From NCBI RefSeq assembly GCF_008364825.1, contig NZ_VTTO01000004.1, positions 1 through 64,000 of the forward strand: a stretch of DNA of 64,000 bases, given 5' to 3'. The notes beneath the pieces were generated by a model that saw only the letters and a program-made list of their open reading frames with translations, searched no databases and was not told where the DNA came from. The stretch is from Azospirillum sp. B21. GTDB taxonomy: Bacteria; Pseudomonadota; Alphaproteobacteria; Azospirillales; Azospirillaceae. A program made the translations under genes and the position numbers. This document shows positions 1 to 9,441 of this stretch, in pieces; positions within the stretch are counted from its first letter, which is position 1, and every line of letters begins with the position of its first letter.

Positions 1-91
1 GTCGGCGCCGCGCTGTCGTTCAGCGCCCCGCCGTCGGTGGACCGGGTTATAGGCGCCCTCCCCCAAAACTGGCAAGCAGTTTTTTGCGCTT

Positions 92-125
92 CGATGAAAA
101 ATTCCTGACGGTTCGTTTTTCATCG
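92..125. promoter_or_regulatory. Inverted repeat upstream of the M23 peptidase gene
   Basis: A perfect 10-bp inverted repeat, CGATGAAAAA at 92-101 and TTTTTCATCG at 116-125, is separated by 14 bases and lies about 235 bases before the chosen start of the peptidase gene. Just before it, AAAACTG (65-71) and CAGTTTT (77-83) form a small hairpin followed by T residues, which may terminate a plus-strand gene outside the window. The larger repeat could be an operator; no regulator is identified. Confidence 0.35.
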
Positions 126-358
126 GAGCCTGAAGCGGATTCAGTGTAAGGGAACGACCCACCAACCGCGGCGTGGCCGGCGACCGTCCGAGCGCGCCAA
201 TCCATAGTGTTCCCATAGGGTTCATCCCTGCGGTCTTGTGTCGGTTGACAGGGTCGGACCGGTCCAGCATCGTCCGATCCAAAGGCTTAACACCTTCGGT
301 GATGGCCATTGCCGGCCGCCTGCTGGGCAGCCCCAGGGGTTACAGGAGGAGGACGACG

Positions 359-1756
359 GTGCGTTCGAGGCTCTCCCGCCTTCCCACGCTCGCCTTGCTT
401 GCCATCATGACCGCCGGTGCGCTGACGCCCGCGGCGGTTGCCGCGCGCGGTGCCGATGCGCCGAACGGCCGCGGGCCCCAGATCTACAAGCCTGCGGTCA
501 AGCCGAACACGGGAGCGGAGGACGCGTCCGAGGCCAAGGACGATGCCAAACGCAGCGACGGCATCAGTGATGGCGGTCCTGCCGGTCCGGTTGACCGCCG
601 CACCCTGTCCATCGGCCGCGGGGACACGCTGATGGATCTGCTCGCCGAAGCAAAGGTGCCGTCGAACGACGCCCATGATGCGGTAGCCGCCCTGCGGGAG
701 GTATACAATCCGCGCCGCCTGCAGGTCGGACAGCGCGTCACGGTTCTGTTCGAACCGCGCCGCGGCGGCGCCCGCAAGTTCGTAGGCCTGGAGTTCGCGC
801 CCGATCCGCTGCGGTCGGTGTCGATCGCGCGCAAGGGTGATGCCGGCTTCACCTCCAGCCAGATCGAGAAGCCGGTGACGCGCAAGCCGGTCGCGGCGCA
901 GGGTGTCATCCGCTCCAGCCTGTTCGAGGCGGGGGCGCAGGCCGGGGTTCCGATCTCGGTCATGATGGCCTTCCTCCAGAACTTCTCCTATGACGTCGAC
1001 TTCCAGCGCGACCTGCAGCCGGGCGACCGGTTCGAGGTGATGTACGAGAAGCTGGTCACAGCCGACGGCACCGAGGCGGGCGAAGGCGAGTTGCTGTACG
1101 CATCGCTGACGCTGAGCGGCGACGACATGCCGATCTACCGGTTCAAGACCCGCGACGGGCGGATCGACTATTACAACGACGACGGCGAGAGCATCCGCCG
1201 CGCCCTGCTGCGCACCCCGATCGACGGTGCCCGCATCACGTCGGGCTTCGGCATGCGCCGTCACCCGATCCTGGGGTTCAGCAAGATGCACAAGGGCGTG
1301 GATTTCGGGGCGCCGTCGGGAACGCCGATCTATGCCGCCGGCCGCGGCACCATCGAGCTGGCGGAGCGCAACAGCTCCTACGGCAACTATGTCCGCATCC
1401 GCCACAACACCGAGATCACCACCGCCTACGCCCATATGAGCCGCTTCGCCAAGTCTATCCGCCGCGGTGCGCGGGTCGATCAGGGCGACATCATCGGCTA
1501 TGTCGGCACCACAGGGCGGTCAACTGGTCCGCACCTGCATTACGAGGTGCTGAAGGCCGGACATCAGGTGAACCCGCGCTCCGTCGACCTGCCGACCGGC
1601 GAGAAGCTGGATGGGCGGGAACTCCAGAACTTCCAGCAGGCCCGGCGGGCGATCGACAAGCTGTTCGAGGACTCCCGCAGCGGCCTGCAGCTGGCGCGCA
1701 CCCCTGCACCGGCCTCCCCGGAGGAGAAGGGCTGCAACAAGGCCACAAGCTGCTGA
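359..1756 (+). CDS. Exported M23 (lysostaphin-type) metalloendopeptidase
   Basis: This is a predicted periplasmic peptidoglycan endopeptidase of the M23/LytM family, about 465 aa. The GTG start at 359 is preferred over upstream in-frame starts because AGGAGGAGG lies 6-7 nt before it and it begins a good signal peptide (RSRLSRLPTLALLA... ending near AAVAARG). The middle part is an OapA/LysM-like region (SIGRGDTLMDLLAEA). The C-terminal M23 domain carries the zinc ligands: H and D in HKGVDFGAPSG and the HLHYEV motif. The fold suggests cleavage of cross-links during growth or division. Both active-site motifs are intact, so it should be catalytic rather than an EnvC-like activator. It stands alone, convergent with the small gene downstream. 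Confidence 0.9.
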   Translation: MRSRLSRLPTLALLAIMTAGALTPAAVAARGADAPNGRGPQIYKPAVKPNTGAEDASEAKDDAKRSDGISDGGPAGPVDRRTLSIGRGDTLMDLLAEAKVPSNDAHDAVAALREVYNPRRLQVGQRVTVLFEPRRGGARKFVGLEFAPDPLRSVSIARKGDAGFTSSQIEKPVTRKPVAAQGVIRSSLFEAGAQAGVPISVMMAFLQNFSYDVDFQRDLQPGDRFEVMYEKLVTADGTEAGEGELLYASLTLSGDDMPIYRFKTRDGRIDYYNDDGESIRRALLRTPIDGARITSGFGMRRHPILGFSKMHKGVDFGAPSGTPIYAAGRGTIELAERNSSYGNYVRIRHNTEITTAYAHMSRFAKSIRRGARVDQGDIIGYVGTTGRSTGPHLHYEVLKAGHQVNPRSVDLPTGEKLDGRELQNFQQARRAIDKLFEDSRSGLQLARTPAPASPEEKGCNKATSC

Positions 1757-1818
1757 TGGCCGGCCCCTGATCGGCGTGCCGGCGGCGATTGCCGCCGGTG
1801 ATGGCCGCAAGGTTGCGC

Positions 1819-2004
1819 CTATTCCTTGTTCATCATGGTCCGGATGGCGCCGACGAATTGCCGCGCGGTGTTCTCGTCATCCAGCATCTTCTGCAGCTTT
1901 TCACGGATGATCATCGCCTTCGGCCGCTGCTGCATCGCGCGTTCGATGGCGACGTCGGCTTCGCCGGGCTTCAACGGTTCGAGGTCGGAGGACATGGCGG
2001 ACAT
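1819..2004 (-). CDS. Conserved small hypothetical protein, 61 aa
   Basis: The product is a 61-aa, helix-prone soluble protein with no signal peptide, transmembrane segment or recognised domain. Codon choice is strongly GC-ending on the minus strand, as in true genes of this region, which supports coding. A second in-frame ATG at 1995 is also possible. The gene lies about 95 bases downstream of the FemAB-like gene in the same direction, so it may share its transcript. No function can be assigned. Confidence 0.6.
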   Translation of the reverse strand: MSAMSSDLEPLKPGEADVAIERAMQQRPKAMIIREKLQKMLDDENTARQFVGAIRTMMNKE

Positions 2005-2099
2005 CCCGTGCGGAAAGGCTGTGTCGGGTCGGCACGCAGGTAAGGATAGCCGGATCCGATCGGGCCATCATCAGGCAAAGATCATCAGGGGCGTCAGGG

Positions 2100-3059
2100 T
2101 CAGCGATACTGCCCGACAGTCTCCACCGCTTCCCCGCCGGTGCCGAGCTTGAACTCGGTGACGCCGGGGGCGGTGTCGGGATTGATGCCGCCGAGGTCGA
2201 GCGTGCGGACACCACGCTGCTTCAACTCCTGCATCGCCTTCCACAACACCAGCCGCATGGCGCCGCTCTTGCGGCCGGACTCGTCGGCCCAGCTGATCTG
2301 GCTGGTGGCACAGATGCCGTGGCGGAAGAACAGACCGCAGGCCACCGGCTTGCGGCCGTCGAGCGCCGTCACCATCAGCGCCCCGTCAGCGCGGCCGCCG
2401 CCTTTGACCATGGCATTGCGCAGGCGGACGGCCAGCGGCCCGGTCATGGCGCGGAAGCCCTTGCCCAGTGCCTGGTCGTGCTCCTGCTTCATCAACCAGG
2501 GCAGGTTGTCGGCCTTCCAATCGACGTCGAGGACGAGACCGGCCTTCTCCGCCCCGCGCAGACGCTGGCGCCAGTCGCGGGCAAGGCCGGCACGCATCGC
2601 CTCCTCATTGCGGGTCAGGTCGAACCAGACGGTCCGGTAGCCGGGTCCGACCTTGCGGAAGCCGCAGCGGGCGAGCAGCGCCTCCGTCTCCGGTCCGGCG
2701 GGCAGTTCCGGCAGCAGGCTGGCGCGGCTGAGCGGCGAGCGCGGGCAGGCGCGGCGCAGCAGGCGGAACACCGGCTCCAGCGTGTCGGCATCGGGGATCG
2801 TGCCGTCGAGCCAGAGCGGGCCGCGGTAGCACTGGCGGTCGTGGAACAGCTTGAGCATGCGGCGGTCGAGCGTCTGGACGAGCCCCAGCGGCTCGCCGCC
2901 GCGGCGGATCACGCCCAGCCGCGGGACATGGCCATAGGTGCGGCCCATGGCGCGGCCATAGGCGAAGCTCTGCAGCAGGGTCGAGCGGGGTACGCGGGCG
3001 AACAATGTGTCCCAGTCGCCGACCGTGCCCTCGTTCCAGACGATGTCGATGTCCGGCAT
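2100..3059 (-). CDS. FemAB/GNAT-like peptidoglycan-type N-acyltransferase
   Basis: The 319-aa cytoplasmic protein has the two-lobed GNAT arrangement of the FemAB/FemX family. The N-terminal lobe contains LLQSFAYGRAMGR and the C-terminal lobe ends in the typical TLDLGGINPDTAPGVTEFK segment. Family members use aminoacyl-tRNA or acyl-CoA donors to acylate cell-wall precursors or other amines. In alphaproteobacteria such singletons are often annotated as lipid II glycyltransferase-like, but the true substrate is unknown. There is no membrane segment. The start ATG is the first in the open frame and the gene is of normal length. Confidence 0.8.
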   Translation of the reverse strand: MPDIDIVWNEGTVGDWDTLFARVPRSTLLQSFAYGRAMGRTYGHVPRLGVIRRGGEPLGLVQTLDRRMLKLFHDRQCYRGPLWLDGTIPDADTLEPVFRLLRRACPRSPLSRASLLPELPAGPETEALLARCGFRKVGPGYRTVWFDLTRNEEAMRAGLARDWRQRLRGAEKAGLVLDVDWKADNLPWLMKQEHDQALGKGFRAMTGPLAVRLRNAMVKGGGRADGALMVTALDGRKPVACGLFFRHGICATSQISWADESGRKSGAMRLVLWKAMQELKQRGVRTLDLGGINPDTAPGVTEFKLGTGGEAVETVGQYR

Positions 3060-3088
3060 CGGTGCCTCCGATGAATAGGGCCGCCGGA

Positions 3089-3949
3089 TCAGGCCGGCGG
3101 CAGGGCGGAGGTCGCCTCTTCCACCTGGGCGAAGGTCGGACGGTATTCCGGTTCCAGCACGTTACGCGCGTATTCGACCGAGATTGCGGGCGCGTAGCCG
3201 GACAGATGCGCGATCAGGCCGGTCTTCATGGCGTGATAGTACCTGCCTTCGGCGTGGTAGATGTTCTTCAGGCCGCTGGCGATCGGGGCGAGGAAGCCGT
3301 AGGCGACCAGAATGCCGGTGAAGGTGCCGACCAGCGCGCCGCCGATCAGCTTGCCCAGTACCTCCGGCGGTTCGGTGATCGAACCCATGGTGTGAATCAC
3401 GCCCAGCACCGCGGCGACGATGCCCAGCGCCGGCACCGCGTCGGCGACCGCCTGGATGGCGTCGGCGATGCGCTGGTGTTCGTGGTGCATCGTCTCGATA
3501 TCCTCGTCCATCAGGTCGACCAGTTCGTGGGGGTTGTCGGCGCCCAGCGACATCAGACGGAGATAGGTGCAGAGGAAGGCGATGGCATGGTGATCGCCGT
3601 AGAATTTCGGGAACTGCTGGAAAAGCGGGGAATCCTCCGGCTTTTCGATGTGCTGTTCCAGCGCCAGCAAGCCCTTGGTCTTCGCGATCTTGAAGACCTG
3701 GTACATCATGGTGAGGACCTCCAGGAAGTCCTCCTTCTTGTATTTCGGACCCTTGAAGAGGTGGCCCAGCTCCTTGCCGGTATGGGTGACCACGGACTTG
3801 GGGTTGGCGATGAAGAACGCCCCGGCGGCCGATCCGAGAATGATCATGAACTCGAACGGCATCCACAGCACGCCCATGTGGCCGCCGCCGAGGATGTAGC
3901 CGCCGAACACGCTGACCACCACGATGACCAAACCGATGATCACGAACAT
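3089..3949 (-). CDS. motA: Flagellar motor stator protein MotA
   Basis: The 286-aa integral membrane protein is the proton-channel stator subunit that works with MotB to drive flagellar rotation. The first segment (MFVIIGLVIVVVSVFGGYI) and the second (PFEFMIILGSAAGAFFIA) are the paired N-terminal helices of MotA. A long cytoplasmic loop follows, then two C-terminal helices around ALGIVAAVLGVIHTM and LIGGALVGTFTGILVAYGF. Length fits full-length MotA. No motB is adjacent, so the partner must be encoded elsewhere; separated motA and motB are seen in other alphaproteobacteria. It lies 30 bases upstream of the FemAB-like gene on the same strand. Confidence 0.95.
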   Translation of the reverse strand: MFVIIGLVIVVVSVFGGYILGGGHMGVLWMPFEFMIILGSAAGAFFIANPKSVVTHTGKELGHLFKGPKYKKEDFLEVLTMMYQVFKIAKTKGLLALEQHIEKPEDSPLFQQFPKFYGDHHAIAFLCTYLRLMSLGADNPHELVDLMDEDIETMHHEHQRIADAIQAVADAVPALGIVAAVLGVIHTMGSITEPPEVLGKLIGGALVGTFTGILVAYGFLAPIASGLKNIYHAEGRYYHAMKTGLIAHLSGYAPAISVEYARNVLEPEYRPTFAQVEEATSALPPA

Positions 3950-4290
3950 CCGGTCTTCTCCCTACCCCTACCCGCCACGGACCGCAGGATGCATCCGACC
4001 CACAGAAGGCCGGAGATCGGTTGAGTTTCCGTAAACCACCCGAACGGTCTACCGCCTTCGCGACAGGCCGCGCGATCCTACCGGTGCAGATGGGTCCTGT
4101 CACGAAAGGACTGGCGGTGCAGGCTTTTCAGGCTTTGCGAACCGGTGGCCGGGCGGCGGCAAGGTGCCGGAGGAGACCGGAGTGGTTAGCGGGATGAGAG
4201 GGAGGACACAGGATGGTCACAGCCGGAACGCAGGAACGCCCCGGCGACCGGACATGACCGGGCAGCCGAGGCGTTCGAAACAGGGGATCG

Positions 4291-4674
4291 TCAGCGGAGC
4301 GGAATGTTCATCTGGACGCTGACACCCGGCGGCGGGGGGGGCGGGGCATAGACGACGGCGGGCGGCGCATAGGATGGCGCATAGACGACCCGCGGCGGGG
4401 GCGGCGGAGCGGGAACCACCACCACCGGCGGCGGGGCGCCATAGATGACGACCGGGCCGTCGTCATGATGATGGTGCTTCTTCTTGTGCTTGTGATGGCC
4501 CCAGGCATGGCCGCGGCCATGGTCCCCCGGATCGGCGAAGGACGGCGTCGACAGCGCGGCGCCGAGCAGCAGGACGGCAGCCGCGGCACCGGCCGTCCTG
4601 GCGACGGTGCGGGCCACCCGACGCACGGCTTTCTCCGGCGTCCGGGGGTGCTGCATGGTGGCTGCGGCGTTCAT
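4291..4674 (-). CDS. Exported His- and Pro-rich small protein, unknown function
   Basis: The 127-aa protein begins with a signal peptide (hydrophobic stretch AAAVLLLGAALSTPSFA). A histidine/lysine-rich block follows (HAWGHHKHKKKHHHHDD), then a low-complexity tail of VVYAPPPPPP-type repeats. The histidine block could bind metal and the proline tail suggests a surface or periplasmic extended protein, but both are inferences. Similar signal-peptide/His/Pro proteins are common orphan annotations in Azospirillum-like genomes. It is monocistronic on the minus strand, with about 340 bases of gene-free sequence between it and motA. Confidence 0.65.
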   Translation of the reverse strand: MNAAATMQHPRTPEKAVRRVARTVARTAGAAAAVLLLGAALSTPSFADPGDHGRGHAWGHHKHKKKHHHHDDGPVVIYGAPPPVVVVPAPPPPPRVVYAPSYAPPAVVYAPPPPPPGVSVQMNIPLR

Positions 4675-4882
4675 CGGCCTGATCTCCTCGGATGGGCTTG
4701 CGGACGGGCTTGTGGCGGCTGGATGTTGACGGTGGCGGGGATGGGGACAAGGACGGGGCGAAGGGCCGCGTACCCATTTCGATGGGATAGTCCCTTATGC
4801 TCAGGCTTGGGCTGGACCGGGTGAGACATTTTTCGGGCGGTGTCCGGCGGAGAAGCGGGTGGATGGCGGTTTGGCCGCCGCG

Positions 4883-5033
4883 CATCCTTACCTATGAAGC
4901 TGTTGTTCGGGGGGCGGTATCGCTACCCATCCGGTGGGGGTAGGCCGGATGCAGCGGGCGGATGCCAGCTCCTTCCCCACCCGCTTGATCCGATAGGCGC
5001 CGGAGAGCGTATGAGGCAACATATGTAAGGATG
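4883..5033. repeat. 150-bp segment bounded by near-perfect short inverted repeats
   Basis: The left boundary reads CATCCTTACCTATG at 4883-4896. The right boundary, read on the other strand, is CATCCTTACATATG (5020-5033). This gives 13 of 14 matching bases facing each other around about 120 bases of GC-rich sequence with no gene. It resembles a small non-autonomous (MITE-like) element, but the terminal motif is also part of the GTAAGGAT octamer found elsewhere in the first 19 kb, so it may be a shared regulatory or structural motif. No clear target duplication was seen. Confidence 0.35.
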
Positions 5034-5091
5034 TCGCCGTCCACCGCGTGCCGACTCCGCCGATATCGATCCCAGCCGCCGAGCCACAGCG

Positions 5092-5691
5092 ATGACCGTT
5101 CGGACCCGCTTTCATACCGTCACATTGGCCGCCGCACTTGCGGCGGTCCTTTCCATGATGGGAGCCACCAGCGCCATGGCCGCCAGCAGCAGTGCAACCA
5201 ACGCCTACAGCTTCACCTTCCAGGGCATCGACGGACAGCCGCTGCCGCTGTCGCAGTTCGAGGGCAAGGCGATCCTGGTGGTCAACACCGCGTCGCAATG
5301 CGGTTTCACCCCGCAATACAAGGGGCTGCAGGCGCTGTGGCAGAGCTACCGCGACCGCGGGCTGGTGGTGGTGGGCGTGCCGTCCGACGACTTCGGCGGG
5401 CAGGAGCCGGGGAATGCGACCCAGATCAAGGACTTCTGCGAGGTCAACTATCGGATCGACTTCCCGATGACGGACAAGACGGTGGTGTCGGGCGACGGCG
5501 CCCACCCGTTCTACCGCTGGGCGTCGAACGAGATGGGCTTCCTCGCCAAGCCGCGCTGGAACTTCCACAAATATCTGGTCGGCCCGGACGGCAAGCTGGT
5601 GTCCTGGTTCTCCACCATGACCGACCCCGAAGCGGACAAGGTGCGCGAGGCGATCGAAAAGCTGCTGCCGGAGAAGGCGCCGAAGTCTTAA
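5092..5691 (+). CDS. Periplasmic glutathione peroxidase family protein
   Basis: The 199-aa peroxide reductase of the thioredoxin-fold GPx family has a signal peptide of about 31 residues ending MGATSAMAA. The peroxidatic cysteine is in NTASQCGFTPQY. The Trp of the catalytic set is in KPRWNFHKYLVG. The active-site residue is Cys, not selenocysteine, as in most bacterial GPx enzymes, which usually depend on thioredoxin. Export to the periplasm is unusual compared with the common cytoplasmic form and implies a periplasmic reductant. The ATG start follows a poor Shine-Dalgarno, but the signal peptide begins directly after it. It is convergent with ccmB. Confidence 0.88.
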   Translation: MTVRTRFHTVTLAAALAAVLSMMGATSAMAASSSATNAYSFTFQGIDGQPLPLSQFEGKAILVVNTASQCGFTPQYKGLQALWQSYRDRGLVVVGVPSDDFGGQEPGNATQIKDFCEVNYRIDFPMTDKTVVSGDGAHPFYRWASNEMGFLAKPRWNFHKYLVGPDGKLVSWFSTMTDPEADKVREAIEKLLPEKAPKS

Positions 5692-5716
5692 GGGGAGTCG
5701 ACGCAGGCCACCTCCC

Positions 5717-6378
5717 CTACTCCACCGCCTGACGCAGCGCCGCGGCCCCCGCCCAGGGGGCGAGCGGCAGGGCGGCGGCGAGGATGCCGGCGAGCAGCAG
5801 CAGATGCGGGCGCGGCGTCAGGCTGTTGATGGCGGCGTCGATGGCGCCGGCGCCGAAGATCAGCACCGGGATGTAGAGCGGCAGGATCAGCAGCGACAGC
5901 AGCACGCCGCCGCGCCGAGCCCCCAGGGTCAGCGCGGCGCCGATGGAGCCGATCAGGCTGAGGATCGGCGTCCCCAGCGTCAGGGTCAGCACCAGCACGC
6001 CGAAGCCTTGCGCATCCATGTTCAGCAGGACGGCCAGCAGCGGGGCGGCGACGATCAGCGGCACGCCGGTCACCAGCCAGTGGGCCAGCGTCTTCGCCAG
6101 CACCGCGGCCTCCAGCGGCAGGGAGGACAGCGACAGAAGCTCCAGCGAGCCGTCCTCGTAATCGGTCTGGAACAGCCGCTCCAGCGACAGCAGCGAAGCG
6201 AGCAGCGCCGCCACCCAGATCACGCCGGCGGCGATGCGGGCAAGAATGTTCGGCTCCGGCCCGACGCCGAAGGGGAACAGCACCACGCACAGGACGAAGA
6301 ACATGACGGCGATGGTGGCATCCGACCCCTGGCGCAGGGCCAGCCGCAGGTCACGCGCCACAAGGCGCAGGAAACGGC

Positions 6379-6382
<4 letters not shown>
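5717..6382 (-). CDS. ccmB: Heme exporter protein CcmB (cytochrome c maturation permease)
   Basis: The 221-aa inner-membrane protein has six hydrophobic segments, beginning with the amphipathic LRLVARDLRLALRQGSDA typical of CcmB. It forms the CcmABCD ABC-type complex that releases holo-CcmE for c-type cytochrome assembly. Its ATG overlaps the stop of ccmA by 4 nt (ATGA), so the two are translationally coupled. ccmC and later ccm genes are not in this window; splitting of ccmAB from the rest is common in alphaproteobacteria. Confidence 0.93.
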
Positions 6383-7062
<680 letters not shown>

Positions 7063-7160
7063 GGGACGGGTCGCGCCTCCGGTTGAGGGAGGCGCTGCTA
7101 TAGCACAGGGCGGGGGAAAAGCCGGAGCAAGAATGGCGTCGCCGCTGCATGAGCCACGCA

Positions 7161-7198
7161 AAGAAAAAGGCCACCGCGAGGGGGTTCTCGCGATGGCC
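7161..7198 (-). terminator. Rho-independent terminator on the minus strand, gene unassigned
   Basis: Read on the minus strand, a 12-bp stem (arms at 7187-7198 and 7169-7180, one mismatch) is followed by five T residues (7164-7168). No protein gene recognised on the minus strand ends here. It may terminate a small RNA or unrecognised short gene starting before about 7330, or insulate ccmA from upstream transcription. Confidence 0.55.
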
Positions 7199-7612
7199 GC
7201 GCGCCCGGCCGGGTCCGGCCGGACGATGCTCGATGGAACGGCGCCCGTTCATCGCGGCGGTGGCGCTAGGGGGGACGCCGATGCGCGCGACATGCGTCGC
7301 CGGTTGCTTGAGATAAAGTCTATAGGGAGAAAGTGGCAAAATTTGGATGCAGTTCGAGCAATCGGACGTTGTCCTGCGGCGGACTGGCGGCATCGCAGCG
7401 CTGCGCTCCCATGCGCGGGATGCAGCGCGGGGGTGCCGGGAACGGCAGGATCAAAGCCCGACCGCTTGTTCTGAATCAACGCCTTACCCTGCCGCCCTGC
7501 CGCATCGTGGCGCCGTCGCTCCCCCATCCGCGGGGAGTGTCGCGTCGTTTCCGGAACCCGTCCGGGGCCTGCCGGAACCCTGCCCAATCGTGTTCAGCAA
7601 GCGAGTCCTCCC
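7199..7612. other. Gene-free stretch of about 410 bases
   Basis: No convincing coding frame is seen between the minus-strand terminator and the antiporter gene. An AT-richer patch at about 7310-7345 (TTGAGATAAAGTCTATAGG) could hold a promoter for either strand, but no consensus pair with good spacing was found. The short open frames here have neither a ribosome site nor coding-like third positions. Confidence 0.4.
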
Positions 7613-9304
7613 ATGTCGGCCTTCACGTCGGCCTTCGCAGACATTCTCCAGGCCATGCCGCCGATCGCGCGGGTGGTCCTCATGCTCGGCCTCGTGTCGG
7701 CGGCGGGCGTGGCGCTCGGCCATATCAAAATCCGAGGGGTCGGGCTCGGCATCGGCGGTGTGCTGTTTTCCGGCATCGCCGGCGGCCACATCGCCAAGCA
7801 GGCGGGCATCGCCTTCAATCCGGAGATGATGGACTTCATCCGCGACTTCGGGTTGATCCTGTTCGTCTACACCATCGGCATCCAGGTCGGCCCCGGCTTC
7901 TTCGCGGCGTTGCGCCGCACCGGGCTGGCGTTGAACGGGCTGGCTCTGCTGATGGTGGGATCGAGCATCCTGCTGACCGCGGCGCTGGTCTCGTCGGGGG
8001 CGCTGTCGCTGGGGTCCTCGCTGGGGGTGTTCGCCGGTGCGGTGACCAATGCCCCGGCGCTCGCCGCCACCCAGCAGGTCCTGACGGAGGTCGGGGCCGA
8101 CGCCGCGGTGATGGCCCTGCCCGGCCTCGCCTTCGCCGTCACCTACCCGTTCGGCATCGCCGGCAACCTGCTGGCGATGGCCGCCGTCCGCATCCTGTTC
8201 CGCATCGACCCGGAGGCGGAGGCCGCCCGCTTCGAGGAATGCCGCCGCGCCGAGGTGTCGAAGCTGGAGACGATGGATCTGGCCGTGCGCAACCCGGAAC
8301 TGGAAGGCAAGGCGCTCGGCTCCATCGACCTGCTGTGCGGCCAGGGGGTGGTCGCCTCGCGCCTGCTGTGCGACGGCAAGCTCTGCGTCCCGCATGACGA
8401 CACCCGCCTGAAGCTGGGCGACGTGCTGCATGTGGTCGGGCCGCGGCAGAAGCTGGAGCAGGTTCGGACGCTGCTGGGGCAGGAGTTCGAACGGCCGCTG
8501 ACCACCAAGGGCACCGACCTGAAATGGGAGCGCATCGTCGTCACCAACAACGGCGTGCTGGGCAAGTCGATCGCCGCCCTGAACCTGCAGGAGGCCCATG
8601 ACGTGGTGGTCAGCCGCGTCAACCGGTCGGGCGTGGAGCTGGTGCCGACCCAGGCGCTGAAGCTGCAGTTCGGCGACATCCTGACGGTGATCGGCCGGCC
8701 GGACAGCCTCGCCTCCGTCGGGCAGATCTTCGGCAACTCCGCCCGCAAGCTGCAGCAGGTGGAGATGATCCCGCTGTTCCTGGGCATCGCGCTGGGCGCG
8801 GCGCTGGGCGCCATCCCGATCTTCCTGCCGGGCATGCCGGCGCCGCTGCGCCTGGGTCTGGCCGGCGGGCCGCTGATCGTGGCGCTGATCCTGGGCCGCG
8901 TCGGCCATATCGGGCCGCTGGTCTGGTTCATGCCGCCGGCCGCCAACCTGGCGCTGCGCGAGATCGGCATCGTCCTGTTCCTGGCCGTGCTGGGCATCGC
9001 GTCGGGCGACCGCTTCGTCGCCACGCTGGCCAGCGGCGCCGGATGGCCCTGGATGATGTGGGGCGTGCTGGTGACGCTGGTGCCGCTGCTGCTGACCGGG
9101 CTGATCGCGCGCGGGCTGATGAAGCTGAATTTCCTGACCATCTGCGGCGTGCTGGCCGGCGCCCAGACCAATCCGCCGGGGCTGGCCTACGCCAACGCGC
9201 TGGTCGCGTCGGAGGCTCCGGCGCTGGCCTATGCCACGGTCTATCCGCTGGCGATGTGCCTGCGCATCCTGGGACCGCAGATTTTGGTACTTTTGTTGTG
9301 GTGA
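7613..9304 (+). CDS. AspT/YidE-family putative aspartate:alanine-type antiporter
   Basis: The 563-aa membrane transporter has the symmetric architecture of the aspartate:alanine exchanger family: about five N-terminal transmembrane helices, two cytoplasmic RCK_C (TrkA-C) domains at roughly residues 205-290 and 295-375, and a second helix bundle. GAVTNAPALAATQQ and GAQTNPPGLAYANA are the paired repeats of the YidE/YbjL duplication domain. The family exchanges dicarboxylates or amino acids; the substrate here is unknown. The ATG at 7613 follows a weak AG-rich site. It stands alone, about 140 bases before the amino-acid ABC operon. Confidence 0.85.
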   Translation: MSAFTSAFADILQAMPPIARVVLMLGLVSAAGVALGHIKIRGVGLGIGGVLFSGIAGGHIAKQAGIAFNPEMMDFIRDFGLILFVYTIGIQVGPGFFAALRRTGLALNGLALLMVGSSILLTAALVSSGALSLGSSLGVFAGAVTNAPALAATQQVLTEVGADAAVMALPGLAFAVTYPFGIAGNLLAMAAVRILFRIDPEAEAARFEECRRAEVSKLETMDLAVRNPELEGKALGSIDLLCGQGVVASRLLCDGKLCVPHDDTRLKLGDVLHVVGPRQKLEQVRTLLGQEFERPLTTKGTDLKWERIVVTNNGVLGKSIAALNLQEAHDVVVSRVNRSGVELVPTQALKLQFGDILTVIGRPDSLASVGQIFGNSARKLQQVEMIPLFLGIALGAALGAIPIFLPGMPAPLRLGLAGGPLIVALILGRVGHIGPLVWFMPPAANLALREIGIVLFLAVLGIASGDRFVATLASGAGWPWMMWGVLVTLVPLLLTGLIARGLMKLNFLTICGVLAGAQTNPPGLAYANALVASEAPALAYATVYPLAMCLRILGPQILVLLLW

Positions 9305-9441
9305 CGCATCATTTTCCGACACAAGCGGCACAACGTGCGCGGCGTGTGAAATCCGCGTTGCGGAACGCCTACGCGCCGGTCTAGCCTGTGCCGCAATGGT
9401 CAGACCATAACCAGCCCCCACAACCCTGCCGGTTCCCACGC

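Noticed and set aside
287-1435. Long minus-strand open frame opposite the M23 gene
   Set aside because: It is a shadow produced by GC-rich codons; low-complexity composition, no ribosome site and no family resemblance.
7484-9439. 651-codon minus-strand frame opposite the antiporter gene
   Set aside because: Gln/His/Arg-rich composition typical of antisense GC-rich frames; the plus strand encodes a clear transporter.
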